The notes under the pieces: generated by a model | Database searches by the model: none | What the model was told of the DNA's origin: nothing | The model's input: only the letters and a program-made list of their open reading frames with translations | Program-made: the position numbers and the translations under genes | Assembly: GCA_018262985.1 (NCBI GenBank) | Contig: JADFDI010000006.1 | Coordinates: forward strand, 94,516 to 158,515 | Source: Spirochaetota bacterium | GTDB lineage: Bacteria > Spirochaetota > Spirochaetia > Treponematales > UBA12059 | Direction of reading: 5' to 3' | Length of the DNA stretch: 64,000 nucleotides | Part shown: piece after piece, positions 43,965 to 52,505 of the stretch | How the letters are laid out: every line of letters starts with the position of its first letter | Position numbering within the stretch: position 1 is the first letter of the stretch

Positions 43965-45938
43965 TCAGGTCGAGGGTCGGGCTGCGACCACCTTCCTCGC
44001 GGCGACGGCCCACGCCCCATCGGCCGCTAGCTCCTCGAGGGTGCGCGGCATGCGCCAGGTCCAGTTCGAGTCGGTTACCGTGCCCGGCACGTTGACGCGC
44101 TCGTCGCGGCAGTCGGCGGGCGTCCAGCCGGGCGCTAAGCCGAGCCAGTCCTGAAGCTGCGCGACGAAGAGGAGCGAGTTCGCGCCTGAGAGCGCCTCCA
44201 TCAGGCGGGCCTGGATCGCGGGAGACCACGGCTCAGCCTTCGACTCCTTCCTTTCGAGGAATGAAAGGAAGCGCGCTCCTTCCCCCTCGCGCTCGTACCA
44301 CTCGCGGAGGGTCGATGTGTCGTGCACCGATGGGGCGACGACGGTAAGGCGCGGATACTCGGAAGGCGGAACGAAGGGCTGTCCCTCGAGATGCCAGAAC
44401 CGAGTCCAGCGGGGAATCCGCAAGCCCAGGATGCCGAGCCCGGCGAGGGTCGGAGCGACGCAGGGGGGAACCGATCCCAGATCTTCGGCGCAAGGCAGCA
44501 TCTCCGTCGCCCCCTTGAGGACGCCGAGGAGCCGCCGCCCCTGCTCTTCCCATGCGGAGTCGTCGCGGCGCGAGATCGAGGCGAACAGCTCTTCGAGACT
44601 GGCGCGTTCTCGGTCCGAGAGGGTGCCCCAAGCGCTCGCCTCGCGCCAGCGCCAGGCCTTGACGAAACGGCCGGTGCCGTTGCCGACCAGCACCCGGTCT
44701 CGCCAGGCGGCCGACAGGAAGTCCTTCGCCTTCGCTCCGAGGTCCAGCGCGTCTATGTCCTTCTCGCCGCGTATAGACGGTTTGAACAGGAAGAGCTCCT
44801 CGCTGCCGATACGTTCGAGAGCGAGGCGGATGGCGCGCGACGCTTCGCCGGCGGGATCGGGAACGCCGGCCAGGGCACCGAGAAGCGCGGCTGTCCGGAC
44901 GTGCGGCTCGGATATCCAACGGATCCGGTTGTCGTCGAAACCGAGCGCGCGGAGCTCGTCGAGTCCGACGTCCCCTCCCGGGATGAAACGGCCGAGCGCG
45001 CCTTCTCGGTCGGCGGCCGGCAGGGCCCAGATACGGAAGAATCCGAGCACGTGGTCGATGCGGTAGGCCGCGTAGAATTTGTCGGCGGACCTGAGCCGGT
45101 CGATCCAGAACGAGTAGCCCCGGCGGGCGAGCGCGTCCCAGTCGTAGATCGGGAAGCCCCAGTTCTGGCCGAGAGGCGCCCCGGAATCGGGCGGGGCCCC
45201 GGCACGCAGGTCGTCCCGGAACGTTTCCCGGTCGGACCAGGCGTCGGCCGAATCCTCGTTGAGCAGGATGGGCAGATCGCCCTTGAGCGCGATGCCGCGT
45301 TCCGCGAGCGCGCGCGCCGCCGCGGCGAACTGCTCCTCGCAACGATACTGGATCCACGCCTGCTTGCGGTGCTCGACGGCGAGCGCCGGATCGTTCCAGA
45401 GCGCCTCGATCTCGCCGGGTCCGGGATCGCGGTGCTCGGTCCATTCCTTCCAGGAGCGCCACTCGTTGCGTCTCTTCAGCCGCATATAGACAGCGTAGAT
45501 CCGCACCCAGCCATTCGCGGCGATCCAAGCGTCGAGAACCTTGTCGGCGGCGATCGCCTCCAGGTTCGCCTCGTAGATTCGGTCGAGCAGTTCGAGCTTG
45601 GCGAGGAGCAGCTCGTCGTAGGGGAAGCGGCCATCGCGCTCGAATCGCGCGCGGAGCGCGGCCGTCGCTTTTCCGAAGTCCCTCGCCTCCGGCAAGGCCG
45701 CGAGGGAGAGGTGGAGCGGATGCAGGGCGAAGGCCGAGAGCGCCGAGTACGGGCTCGTTTGGCGACCCGAATCGTTGACGGGAAGGATCTGCACCAGACG
45801 GATGCCCGCATTCTCGCAAACCGGCGCGAGGACCGCCAGGTCGGGATATTCGCCGACGCCGGCGCTCGAGGCGCTGCGCAGGGCCGCCAGCGGGACCGCG
45901 AGACCGGCCACGGGCCGCTCGCCGAGCTCGTATTTCAT
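43965..45938 (-). CDS. malQ: 4-alpha-glucanotransferase (amylomaltase, GH77)
   Basis: Transfers 1,4-alpha-glucan segments between maltodextrins; used in maltose or glycogen metabolism. 657 residues from ATG 45938. GH77 landmarks: SSAGVGEYPDLAVL near the start, LKGDLPILLNEDSADAW, NWGFPIYDWDAL, the nucleophile Asp in YRIDHVLGFFRIW, the acid/base Glu in CAEDLGSVP, and the third carboxylate in VHDTSTLREWY. All catalytic residues are intact. No other glycogen gene is adjacent; radA lies 78 bases upstream on the same strand. Confidence 0.94.
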   Translation of the reverse strand: MKYELGERPVAGLAVPLAALRSASSAGVGEYPDLAVLAPVCENAGIRLVQILPVNDSGRQTSPYSALSAFALHPLHLSLAALPEARDFGKATAALRARFERDGRFPYDELLLAKLELLDRIYEANLEAIAADKVLDAWIAANGWVRIYAVYMRLKRRNEWRSWKEWTEHRDPGPGEIEALWNDPALAVEHRKQAWIQYRCEEQFAAAARALAERGIALKGDLPILLNEDSADAWSDRETFRDDLRAGAPPDSGAPLGQNWGFPIYDWDALARRGYSFWIDRLRSADKFYAAYRIDHVLGFFRIWALPAADREGALGRFIPGGDVGLDELRALGFDDNRIRWISEPHVRTAALLGALAGVPDPAGEASRAIRLALERIGSEELFLFKPSIRGEKDIDALDLGAKAKDFLSAAWRDRVLVGNGTGRFVKAWRWREASAWGTLSDRERASLEELFASISRRDDSAWEEQGRRLLGVLKGATEMLPCAEDLGSVPPCVAPTLAGLGILGLRIPRWTRFWHLEGQPFVPPSEYPRLTVVAPSVHDTSTLREWYEREGEGARFLSFLERKESKAEPWSPAIQARLMEALSGANSLLFVAQLQDWLGLAPGWTPADCRDERVNVPGTVTDSNWTWRMPRTLEELAADGAWAVAARKVVAARPST

Positions 45939-46016
45939 GCGTTCGGTTCCTCCGGCGCGGAGTATACCCGCGGCGAGGGCCTTATGGAACGGGAACCTCG
46001 CGCGGTTTCGCCGTCC

Positions 46017-47426
46017 TCAGTCGCCGGGCCGCTCCCCGCCCGTCCGCCTCGCGGCATCGGCGCCGAAGAGCGCGCGCAGGGCTTCCTTCAAGGTCGCCGA
46101 TCGCGTCCACGACGGGGTGGCGGCCGACGATCCTTCGTCGTCGCGGTCGCCGCCGTCCGCGGGGCCCACGAATTTGGCGAATCCGAGTCCGGACGCCGCC
46201 TTGGCCCGCGAGCGGAGCCGGCGCACCGGACGCACCTCGCCCGCCAGCGAAAGCTCTCCCGCCAGCGCGGCGCCTTCCGGCAGGGCGATCCCCGAGCGCG
46301 CCGACCAGAGGGCGGCCGCGATGGCCAGGTCAGCGCCCGGCTCGGCCACCTTCACGCCGCCGGCCACGTTGACGTAAAGATCCTGATCGGAAAAGCGCAT
46401 GCCCGCCCAGCGTTCCAGGATGGCCGCGATGCGCGCCACACGCTGCGAGTCGACGCGGTCGGCGTACACGCGCGTCAGCGAGGACTTGGCCGGCGCAACC
46501 AAAGCCTGGACCTCGACGAGCAGACAGCGGCTGCCCTCCCAGAGCGCGGCGACGGCCGCCCCGGGCGGCAAGGCTCCGTCGCGCCGCGTGAGGAAGAGGC
46601 TCGACGGGTCCGGAAGCTCCGCGAGCCCTTTCGCGCCCATGGTGAAGATGCCGAGCTCGTCGGTCGAACCGAACCGGTTCTTGGTGGCGCGCAGGAAGCG
46701 CGCGTCCGCGTCGTTCTGCTCGAAGTAGAGCACCGTGTCCACCAGATGTTCCACCGCCTTCGGTCCCGCGATGGTTCCTTCCTTCGTTACGTGCGCCACG
46801 ACGAAGAGCGCCGCGCCGCGGCTTTTGGCCCAATCCGAGAGCGCCGCCACCCCGTACTTGATCTGGTTGACGGTACCCGGCACGGAACCCGCTTCCTCGC
46901 TGCGCAAGGTCTGCGCGGAATCGGCGACGACGAGCACGGGTTTCACGCGGTCGAGCGTCTCGAGAATGGACTCCACCTCGCCCGTGCAGAGCACCTCGAG
47001 ATTATCTCGCGCCAGTCCGAGGCGGTCGGCTCGCAGTCGGAGCTGCGCCGCGCTCTCCTCGCCGGAGACGTAGAGCACCCTGCCTTTGGTCCGCGCCCGG
47101 GCCGCGAGCTGCAGCAGCAGCGTGCTCTTGCCGATGCCCGGTTCCCCTCCCACGAGCACCGCCGAGCCGGGCATGACGCCGCCGCCGAGCACGCGATCGA
47201 GCTCGCCGATCCCCGAAGGGAAGCGCTCGCCCTCGCCCGGATCGATGGCGGCGAGCGGTACGGAGTACCGGCCGGATCCCGATCCGGCCGGAGGCTTCGC
47301 GTCCGCGACAGAGGTCTCGCGGAGGGTGTTCCATTCCCCGCAGGCGGGGCAGCGGCCTAGCCACTTGGGTTCGTCGTGGCCGCACGAGGAGCAACGAAAG
47401 ACGGTGCTTTTCTTCTTCACGCCCAC
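46017..47426 (-). CDS. radA: RadA/Sms DNA-repair ATPase
   Basis: RecA-like branch-migration helicase of homologous recombination. 469 residues from GTG 47426. An N-terminal C4 zinc finger (CSSCGHDEPKWLGRCPACGEW) is followed by Walker A GEPGIGKST, Walker B LVVADS, the RadA-specific KNRFG motif (RATKNRFGSTDELG) and a C-terminal Lon-protease-like domain without the Lon catalytic pair. A Ser/Asp-rich insert near the end (GPADGGDRDDEGSSAATPSW) is unusual. Same strand as malQ. Confidence 0.95.
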   Translation of the reverse strand: MGVKKKSTVFRCSSCGHDEPKWLGRCPACGEWNTLRETSVADAKPPAGSGSGRYSVPLAAIDPGEGERFPSGIGELDRVLGGGVMPGSAVLVGGEPGIGKSTLLLQLAARARTKGRVLYVSGEESAAQLRLRADRLGLARDNLEVLCTGEVESILETLDRVKPVLVVADSAQTLRSEEAGSVPGTVNQIKYGVAALSDWAKSRGAALFVVAHVTKEGTIAGPKAVEHLVDTVLYFEQNDADARFLRATKNRFGSTDELGIFTMGAKGLAELPDPSSLFLTRRDGALPPGAAVAALWEGSRCLLVEVQALVAPAKSSLTRVYADRVDSQRVARIAAILERWAGMRFSDQDLYVNVAGGVKVAEPGADLAIAAALWSARSGIALPEGAALAGELSLAGEVRPVRRLRSRAKAASGLGFAKFVGPADGGDRDDEGSSAATPSWTRSATLKEALRALFGADAARRTGGERPGD

Positions 47427-47484
47427 ATACTAGCAGAAAAATCCCCGCCGCTTGCGTCGATCGCCATCGGAATCGCCGCCGTCG

Positions 47485-47650
47485 GGGACAGACCTCGCCG
47501 GCCGGAAGAGGGACGGAGCTCTATCGCGGGAACGGATCCGGCCATCCAGATAGAGGGACGGAGCTCGATGGTCGGAAGAGGGACGGAGCTCGATGGCTGG
47601 GAACGGATCCGGCCATCCAGATCGAGGGACGGAGCTCGATTGCGGTGACT
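47485..47650 (+). repeat. repeat array: one dispersed-repeat copy plus two 70-bp tandem units
   Basis: Exact GGGACAGACCTCG at 47485-47497. Then two adjacent 70-base units (47511-47580 and 47581-47650), nearly identical over their first 58 or so bases. Each unit holds two GGGACGGAGCTC variants (starting 47510, 47555, 47580, 47625) around a shared core containing GGAACGGATCCGGCCATCC. The array shows that the variant form has been amplified locally. Confidence 0.85.
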
Positions 47651-47663
47651 GGCCCGACCGACG

Positions 47664-47693
47664 GAAAAAAGGGGAAGGCTCCCGCCCTCCCCC
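47664..47693 (-). terminator. intrinsic terminator of the VWA lipoprotein gene
   Basis: Minus-strand stem GGGGGAGG/CCTTCCCC (one G-U pair) with a 7-base loop, followed by six T. Confidence 0.75.
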
Positions 47694-47715
47694 GGAATCA
47701 ATGCCCGCGATTCCG

Positions 47716-49554
47716 CTACAAGCCCAGGCCGAGCTCGATGCGGGCGCGGGTCACCGAGAGCACCTCGGCGGTGCCCACGCGGACCAGTTTCAGGAACACC
47801 TCGTAGCGCCCTTCGCGTTCGACCAGGGTACCGATCACGAGCGCTTCCGCGCCGAGCAGGCCGCCGACCTTCGCCGCCGCCGACTCGTCCACGAGCCCGG
47901 ACAGCTGCAGCTCGAGCTCCTCGAGGATCTTCTGGAGGTTCGCCCGATCCACGATGGTGAAGAGTCGCCGCTCCGACGCCGCGAGCAGGATGCGCTCCGA
48001 GAAATACTCCGCGTTGGCCGCGAGCTTGCCGTCCGACGCGGTCACGGGTAGCAGGGCCACGGGCGTCGCTCCTCCGATCTTCGCCGTCGAGTAGTCCACC
48101 AGGTTCGCGAGCGCCTCGCCGAAGAGCTTGCCGAGCGTGGCGTCCTTCGTTTCCGCCTCGATGCGTTTCGCCTCGAAGTAGTCGTCGTCCTTCGCCTCGA
48201 CCGGTACGTCCGAGAGGGCCGACAGATCCTCCTTGACGAAGCGGATGACGATGGTCTCGAGCTTGTCCGCGGTGAAGTTGGATCCGGTGTGGTGGGATAC
48301 CGAGCCCTCGGCGCCGCCTTCGCTCTCCCCCCGCTCGCCGTAGGTCAGGAAGATGTAACGCCCGCCCGTATATTGCGAGATCTGCCGGAGCACGTACTCG
48401 CCGTCGACGTCGAGCCCGCCCGTGCCGATGGTGTGGAACTTGATGCCGAGCGCGCGCGCCTTGCGCATCGAGCTCACGTAGTCGTAGTTGCGCTTGTAAC
48501 CGAGCTGCGCGGTGGCGTCGGTCACCACGAAGGCCAGCCGTACGCCGTCCGAGTTCCACTTCATCCTGGTCACCGAGTCCTCGAGCGCGGCCTCGAGGTC
48601 CTCGGGGTAGTCTCCGCCGCCCGAGGCGTAGACCAGCGAGAGCGACTTCCGGAACGACTCGAGGTCGTCGGTGAAGGGCACCACGCGAGTCACGTACTCG
48701 TCGCCCTGGTCCTTGTAGAGCACCATGCCGAAGCGGACTTCGGGCCGCGGCGCGATCGACGAGATGTTGTCGTGGATAATCTCGATGGTGGCCCTGAGGC
48801 GCTCGATCTCCCCGCCCATCGAGCCGGTCGTGTCCATCACGAAGAGCACGTCGAGCGGCAGGGGCGAGGGGACTTTCCGGGGGGAAGGCAACTCGGCGGC
48901 CACCGAGCGCGGCCCGTCCGCCTCGACCGTACCCGCCCATTCGCCGGAAATCGACTCGATCGACACTTCCCAATCGTCCGCTTCGCCATAGGCGCCTGGG
49001 TAGAGCCGGAAGCGACCGTCGGGAAGCGTCACGCCACGATCCACCGGCTTGCCGCCGACCCTGACGGTCACAAGGGCGTTGGCGACCGCCTTGCCGTCGG
49101 AATCGGTCACCTGCAGCGTGACCCGGTCGGAGACGTCGAGTTCCCGGTGAGGAACGTGCGCGTAGTCCTCGAGGAACCCGAGGAAGTAGTTGTACTGTTC
49201 ATTGTCGTCCGAGAAGCCGGCTTTCAGTCCCGACGAGCTCGGCGGCGTATAGCCGCCGGTCCAGGCATCCGCGGGAGCGGCGGCGGCGACATCGCCCCTA
49301 CCTAAAACCTCGGAGGATTTCGCGGCCGGCGCGGGCGCGGGCACACCCGTCATCGAAGGCGCGGCCTCGGTCGCTTCCTCGTACCCCCCGCTCTTGCCGT
49401 CCCACTCCCCGTCGTAGGGCGCGCCGGCGGAATCGCCGTCGTACGCGTCCGCCGTGGACGGAGGGGCTCCCGCGCACGATGCCGTCAAGACGAGCGCCAT
49501 CGCGAGCGCCATCGCGGCGTACGCCGCGGTTTTCCCGTTCAGCTTCCTGTGCAT
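47716..49554 (-). CDS. VWA-domain lipoprotein with C-terminal CsgG/FlgO-like domain
   Basis: 612 residues from ATG 49554, with GGAGGAAGC directly upstream. The signal ends TASC (Cys27, relaxed lipobox), followed by about 110 residues of Gly/Ala/Pro-rich linker. A carboxypeptidase-regulatory-like beta domain (VTLQVTDSDGKAVANALVTV, about 140-215) precedes a von Willebrand A domain with MIDAS VLFVMDTTGSMGGE and DATAQLG. The last 110 residues (LLAASERRLFTIVDRANLQKILEELELQLSGLVDES, then GAEALVIGTL) match the CsgG/FlgO/LpoB-type lipoprotein fold. That order suggests a surface adhesion or assembly factor. I know no characterised protein with exactly this architecture. Confidence 0.88.
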   Translation of the reverse strand: MHRKLNGKTAAYAAMALAMALVLTASCAGAPPSTADAYDGDSAGAPYDGEWDGKSGGYEEATEAAPSMTGVPAPAPAAKSSEVLGRGDVAAAAPADAWTGGYTPPSSSGLKAGFSDDNEQYNYFLGFLEDYAHVPHRELDVSDRVTLQVTDSDGKAVANALVTVRVGGKPVDRGVTLPDGRFRLYPGAYGEADDWEVSIESISGEWAGTVEADGPRSVAAELPSPRKVPSPLPLDVLFVMDTTGSMGGEIERLRATIEIIHDNISSIAPRPEVRFGMVLYKDQGDEYVTRVVPFTDDLESFRKSLSLVYASGGGDYPEDLEAALEDSVTRMKWNSDGVRLAFVVTDATAQLGYKRNYDYVSSMRKARALGIKFHTIGTGGLDVDGEYVLRQISQYTGGRYIFLTYGERGESEGGAEGSVSHHTGSNFTADKLETIVIRFVKEDLSALSDVPVEAKDDDYFEAKRIEAETKDATLGKLFGEALANLVDYSTAKIGGATPVALLPVTASDGKLAANAEYFSERILLAASERRLFTIVDRANLQKILEELELQLSGLVDESAAAKVGGLLGAEALVIGTLVEREGRYEVFLKLVRVGTAEVLSVTRARIELGLGL

Positions 49555-49728
49555 GCTTCCTCCGTCCGGCCTTGTTATTCCGCTCCGGGATCCGCCGCCC
49601 GGTTACCCGGCCGCGCCCGCCGGCGCTTCCATTATAGCGCGTCCGGCCCCGAGAGCACCGCCCGAAACGCGGGAGCCCCCGGGTCGAGGGCTTGCCCCGA
49701 TCTTCGCAAAGCCTTATTGATATATGTC

Positions 49729-50937
49729 ATGCACCACCAGATCCGAGTCGTCCTCAAGCCCCGCGAGGAGGACAGGCTCATCCGGGGTCACCCCTGGGTC
49801 TACGACAATGAAATAGCGAGAGTCCAAGGCTCGCCCGTGGCCGGCGACGCGGTCGCGCTCGAGTCCGCTCGCGGCCGCTTCCTAGGCACCGCGCTCTGGA
49901 GCCCCGCCTCGAAGATTCGCGCCCGGCGCTACTCGGACGAAGCCCTTCCCTTCGCGTCGCACCTTCGCCCCGCCCTCGATCGCGCCTTGAAGCTGCGCGC
50001 CGCGGAATTCGACCTCGACCGCGAATCCTGCCGCGTCGTCTTCGGCGAGGCCGACGGTCTTCCGGGGCTGATCGTCGACCGTTTCGTCGGCGAGGCTCCG
50101 GACGCGGTGAAAGGCTCGTGGCTTTCGGTGCAGGTGCTCGCCGCCGGCATGGCGGCGCACAAGTCCGCGGTCGTCGAAGCCCTCGAGGCGGCCCTCTCCC
50201 CGAACGGCATCATGGAGCGCTCCGAAGCGCCGGTGCTGGCTTACGAGGGCCTCAAGCCCTCGGTCGGCATCCTGGCGGGCTCGGTTCCGCAATCCTTGAC
50301 GATGCTCGAGAACGGCCTACGCTTCGAGGTCGACCTCGCCTCGGGACAGAAAACCGGCTGGTTCCTCGATCAAGCCCGCAACCGGGCGGCCGCCGCGCGC
50401 CGCGCCGGAGGCCTGCGCGTACTCGACGCCTTCTGCAACCAGGGCGGTTTCGGCCTCGCCTGCGCCGCCGCCGGCGCCGCGTCGGTACTCGCCGTCGATT
50501 CCTCCGCCCCGGCCCTCGCGGCGGTGACAGCCAACGCGGCGCGGAACGGACTCTCCGACCGGGTTTCGACGCGCGAGGCCAACGCCTTCGACCTGCTCCG
50601 CGAACTCGAGCGCTCAGGCAAGCGTTTCGGCCTCGTCGTTCTCGACCCGCCCGCCTTCGCGAAGAACAAGGCCTCGGTCGAAGGCGCGCTCCGCGGCTAC
50701 AAGGACATCAACCTGCGCGCCATGAAGCTGCTCGAGCCGGGCGGCTATCTGGTCACCTGCTCCTGCTCCTCTTGGGTCGACCGCGACTCGTTCATGTCCA
50801 CGATCGCCGACGCAGCGGCCGACGCGAGACGACGCTTCCGGGTGCTCGAGGAACGCCCGGCCGCGCCGGACCACCCCGCGCTGCTCGGATACTCCGAGTC
50901 GAGGTACCTAAAGTGCGCCATACTCCAGGCCCTCTGA
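49729..50937 (+). CDS. RlmI-like rRNA cytosine-C5 methyltransferase
   Basis: 402 residues from ATG 49729, starting MHHQIRVVLKPREEDRLIRGHPWVYDNE. This is the N-terminal PUA domain, which binds RNA. A central linker domain is followed by a Rossmann methyltransferase: SAM motif VLDAFCNQGGFGLACA, acidic strand VLAVDSS, catalytic DPPAFAKNK and C-terminal TCSCSSWVD with the nucleophile-type cysteine. E. coli RlmI methylates C1962 of 23S rRNA; same target assumed here. Its 3' end overlaps the next gene by 25 bases. Confidence 0.9.
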   Translation: MHHQIRVVLKPREEDRLIRGHPWVYDNEIARVQGSPVAGDAVALESARGRFLGTALWSPASKIRARRYSDEALPFASHLRPALDRALKLRAAEFDLDRESCRVVFGEADGLPGLIVDRFVGEAPDAVKGSWLSVQVLAAGMAAHKSAVVEALEAALSPNGIMERSEAPVLAYEGLKPSVGILAGSVPQSLTMLENGLRFEVDLASGQKTGWFLDQARNRAAAARRAGGLRVLDAFCNQGGFGLACAAAGAASVLAVDSSAPALAAVTANAARNGLSDRVSTREANAFDLLRELERSGKRFGLVVLDPPAFAKNKASVEGALRGYKDINLRAMKLLEPGGYLVTCSCSSWVDRDSFMSTIADAAADARRRFRVLEERPAAPDHPALLGYSESRYLKCAILQAL

Positions 50938-52505
50938 CGACAGCCGCCGCCTGCCGGCGCGCCGCCGTCTTCGTAACCGCGGTGTCGGCAATGAGCGTCC
51001 TCTCCGCCTGCGGGGGCCCCAAATCGCTGTCGGTGATCCAGGTCAACGCGCTGCGCGGCGTCATCCAGCCCATCGAGCGCGAAGGCAGGCTCTCTGGCGG
51101 CTTCGCCCTCCTCGCCGGCGCCATCGACGCCGCTCGCGAGGCGGAAGGCGGTCGGACCCTCGCCATCGGCAACCTCAACTTCCTGCACGGCACTCCGGAA
51201 GCGTGGTTCACCAAGGGCCGCGCCGTGGTCGACCTCATGAACGAGGTCGGGTTCTCGGCGCTCGTCGTAGGGCCGCGCGATTTCTATTTCGGCGCAGACG
51301 CCCTCGCGGCGCTTTCGACTGCCGCCCGGTTCCCCTTCCTCTCGGCGAACATCGTCGACCGGGAAGGGCGCACGCCGTCCTACCTGAAGCCCTGGTTCTA
51401 CGACGCGCGCAGCCGAGCGGGCTTCATCGGGCTTTCGCCATCGCAGGTGCTCGTCCAGAATCTGGCCAAGGACGTGGCCGGGCTTTCCTTGCTCGATTCC
51501 GTGGAAGCGGCCGGGCGCGCCGCAGCCGAGCTCCGAGCCGCGGGCGCCCGCAGGATCGGTCTCTTCGCCGGCGGTGTCTACTGGGGCGCGGCGCCCGGCT
51601 CCCCGGAAGGGGACGAGGCGCTCGCCCTGCTCGGCATTCCCGAAATCGACCAGTACTATTTCGGACCGGCGAACGCGACGGTGCCCGACGGGGCTTCCAT
51701 GGTCGAAGCGGCGGGGCGCGAAAAGCTCGTGGTCGTGCAGTCCGGCGCCCGGTTCATCAACGGCGAGCGCATATCGATGGTCGCGTTTCCGGAACACCCC
51801 GCAGACGCCGTCTTCCGGGAGATCCCCGTCGACTCGTCGACCGTGTCTCCGTCCGACGCGCTCTCGCAACGCCTGTCGTCGCTCCGCCGCGATCTCGACG
51901 CCACCATGAGCCGCCACGTCGCCGACGCTCGCTCCGCGCTCGCGTCCGATCTCGAGCGCGAGTCCGTAATGGGAAATTTCATCTGCGACCTCTTCCGCGA
52001 ATACGCCGGAACCGACGCCTTCATCCTCAATTCCGGAAAAATCCGTTCGGGCTTCGCGGCCGGCCCCGTCGACCGTCTCGACGTCTACAACGTGCTTCCC
52101 TTTTCGGGCCAGGTGGTGGTCGTCGAGGCTACCGGCGAACAGGTGCTGGCCTTGCTGGAACGATCCTGCACCTACCCGGGCAACGCTCGCGCGGGACGCG
52201 GTTGGCTCCAGGTCTCGGGCATCACCTTCGCGTGGAATCCCCTGGCGCCGGCCTTTTCACGGATCGCTCCGGGTTCGGTCAAGGTAGGCGGCCGGCCGCT
52301 CGAGAGCGGAAGGACCTACCGGATCGGCACTGAAGCCTATATCGCGGGCGGCGGCGACGGCTACGTCGAGTTCGCCGAGCTCGGCATACGGACGGTGGAA
52401 AGCGATCCCCGCTCCATGCTGGAGGTGCTCCAGGAGCGGCTGGAAAAGCTCGGCACCATCGACGCACCCCCGCTCGGCCGGGTCGAGGAGCGGGGTGGCA
52501 ATTGA
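50913..52505 (+). CDS. 5'-nucleotidase-family lipoprotein with degenerate metallophosphatase site
   Basis: 530 residues from GTG 50913; this start gives a proper lipoprotein signal (Arg pair, then VTAVSAMSVLSAC, Cys33). The layout is that of UshA-type nucleotidases: an N-terminal metallophosphoesterase domain and a C-terminal substrate domain. The C-terminal part is well kept (GNFICDLFREYAGTDAFILNSGKIRSG, VYNVLPFSGQVVVVEATG). In the N-terminal part the metal ligands are gone: NALRG replaces NDxHG, and VGPRDFYFG replaces GNHEFDFG. Hydrolysis is therefore unlikely; nucleotide or sugar-phosphate binding may remain. Joined by a TTGA overlap to a sensor kinase, suggesting a ligand-binding partner for that kinase. 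Confidence 0.85.
   Translation: MRHTPGPLTTAAACRRAAVFVTAVSAMSVLSACGGPKSLSVIQVNALRGVIQPIEREGRLSGGFALLAGAIDAAREAEGGRTLAIGNLNFLHGTPEAWFTKGRAVVDLMNEVGFSALVVGPRDFYFGADALAALSTAARFPFLSANIVDREGRTPSYLKPWFYDARSRAGFIGLSPSQVLVQNLAKDVAGLSLLDSVEAAGRAAAELRAAGARRIGLFAGGVYWGAAPGSPEGDEALALLGIPEIDQYYFGPANATVPDGASMVEAAGREKLVVVQSGARFINGERISMVAFPEHPADAVFREIPVDSSTVSPSDALSQRLSSLRRDLDATMSRHVADARSALASDLERESVMGNFICDLFREYAGTDAFILNSGKIRSGFAAGPVDRLDVYNVLPFSGQVVVVEATGEQVLALLERSCTYPGNARAGRGWLQVSGITFAWNPLAPAFSRIAPGSVKVGGRPLESGRTYRIGTEAYIAGGGDGYVEFAELGIRTVESDPRSMLEVLQERLEKLGTIDAPPLGRVEERGGN

Larger units (their letters stand above)
47427..47715. other. gene-free region radA / VWA lipoprotein, filled with repeats
   Basis: 289 bases containing the repeat array (47485-47650) and the terminator of the VWA lipoprotein gene. 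The radA promoter must lie near its left end (TAGTAT on the minus strand near 47430). No coding potential seen. Confidence 0.6.

Noticed and set aside
44322..47360. 1,012-codon open frame on the plus strand opposite malQ and radA
   Set aside because: Antisense shadow of two clear enzymes in GC-rich DNA; the translation is Arg/Gly-rich without domains, and malQ and radA carry full catalytic motifs.
47417..48973. 518-codon minus frame overlapping the VWA lipoprotein and crossing the repeat array
   Set aside because: Arg/Gly-rich shadow; the tail RIRSQPSSSVPLP comes from the tandem repeats and not from a protein family.
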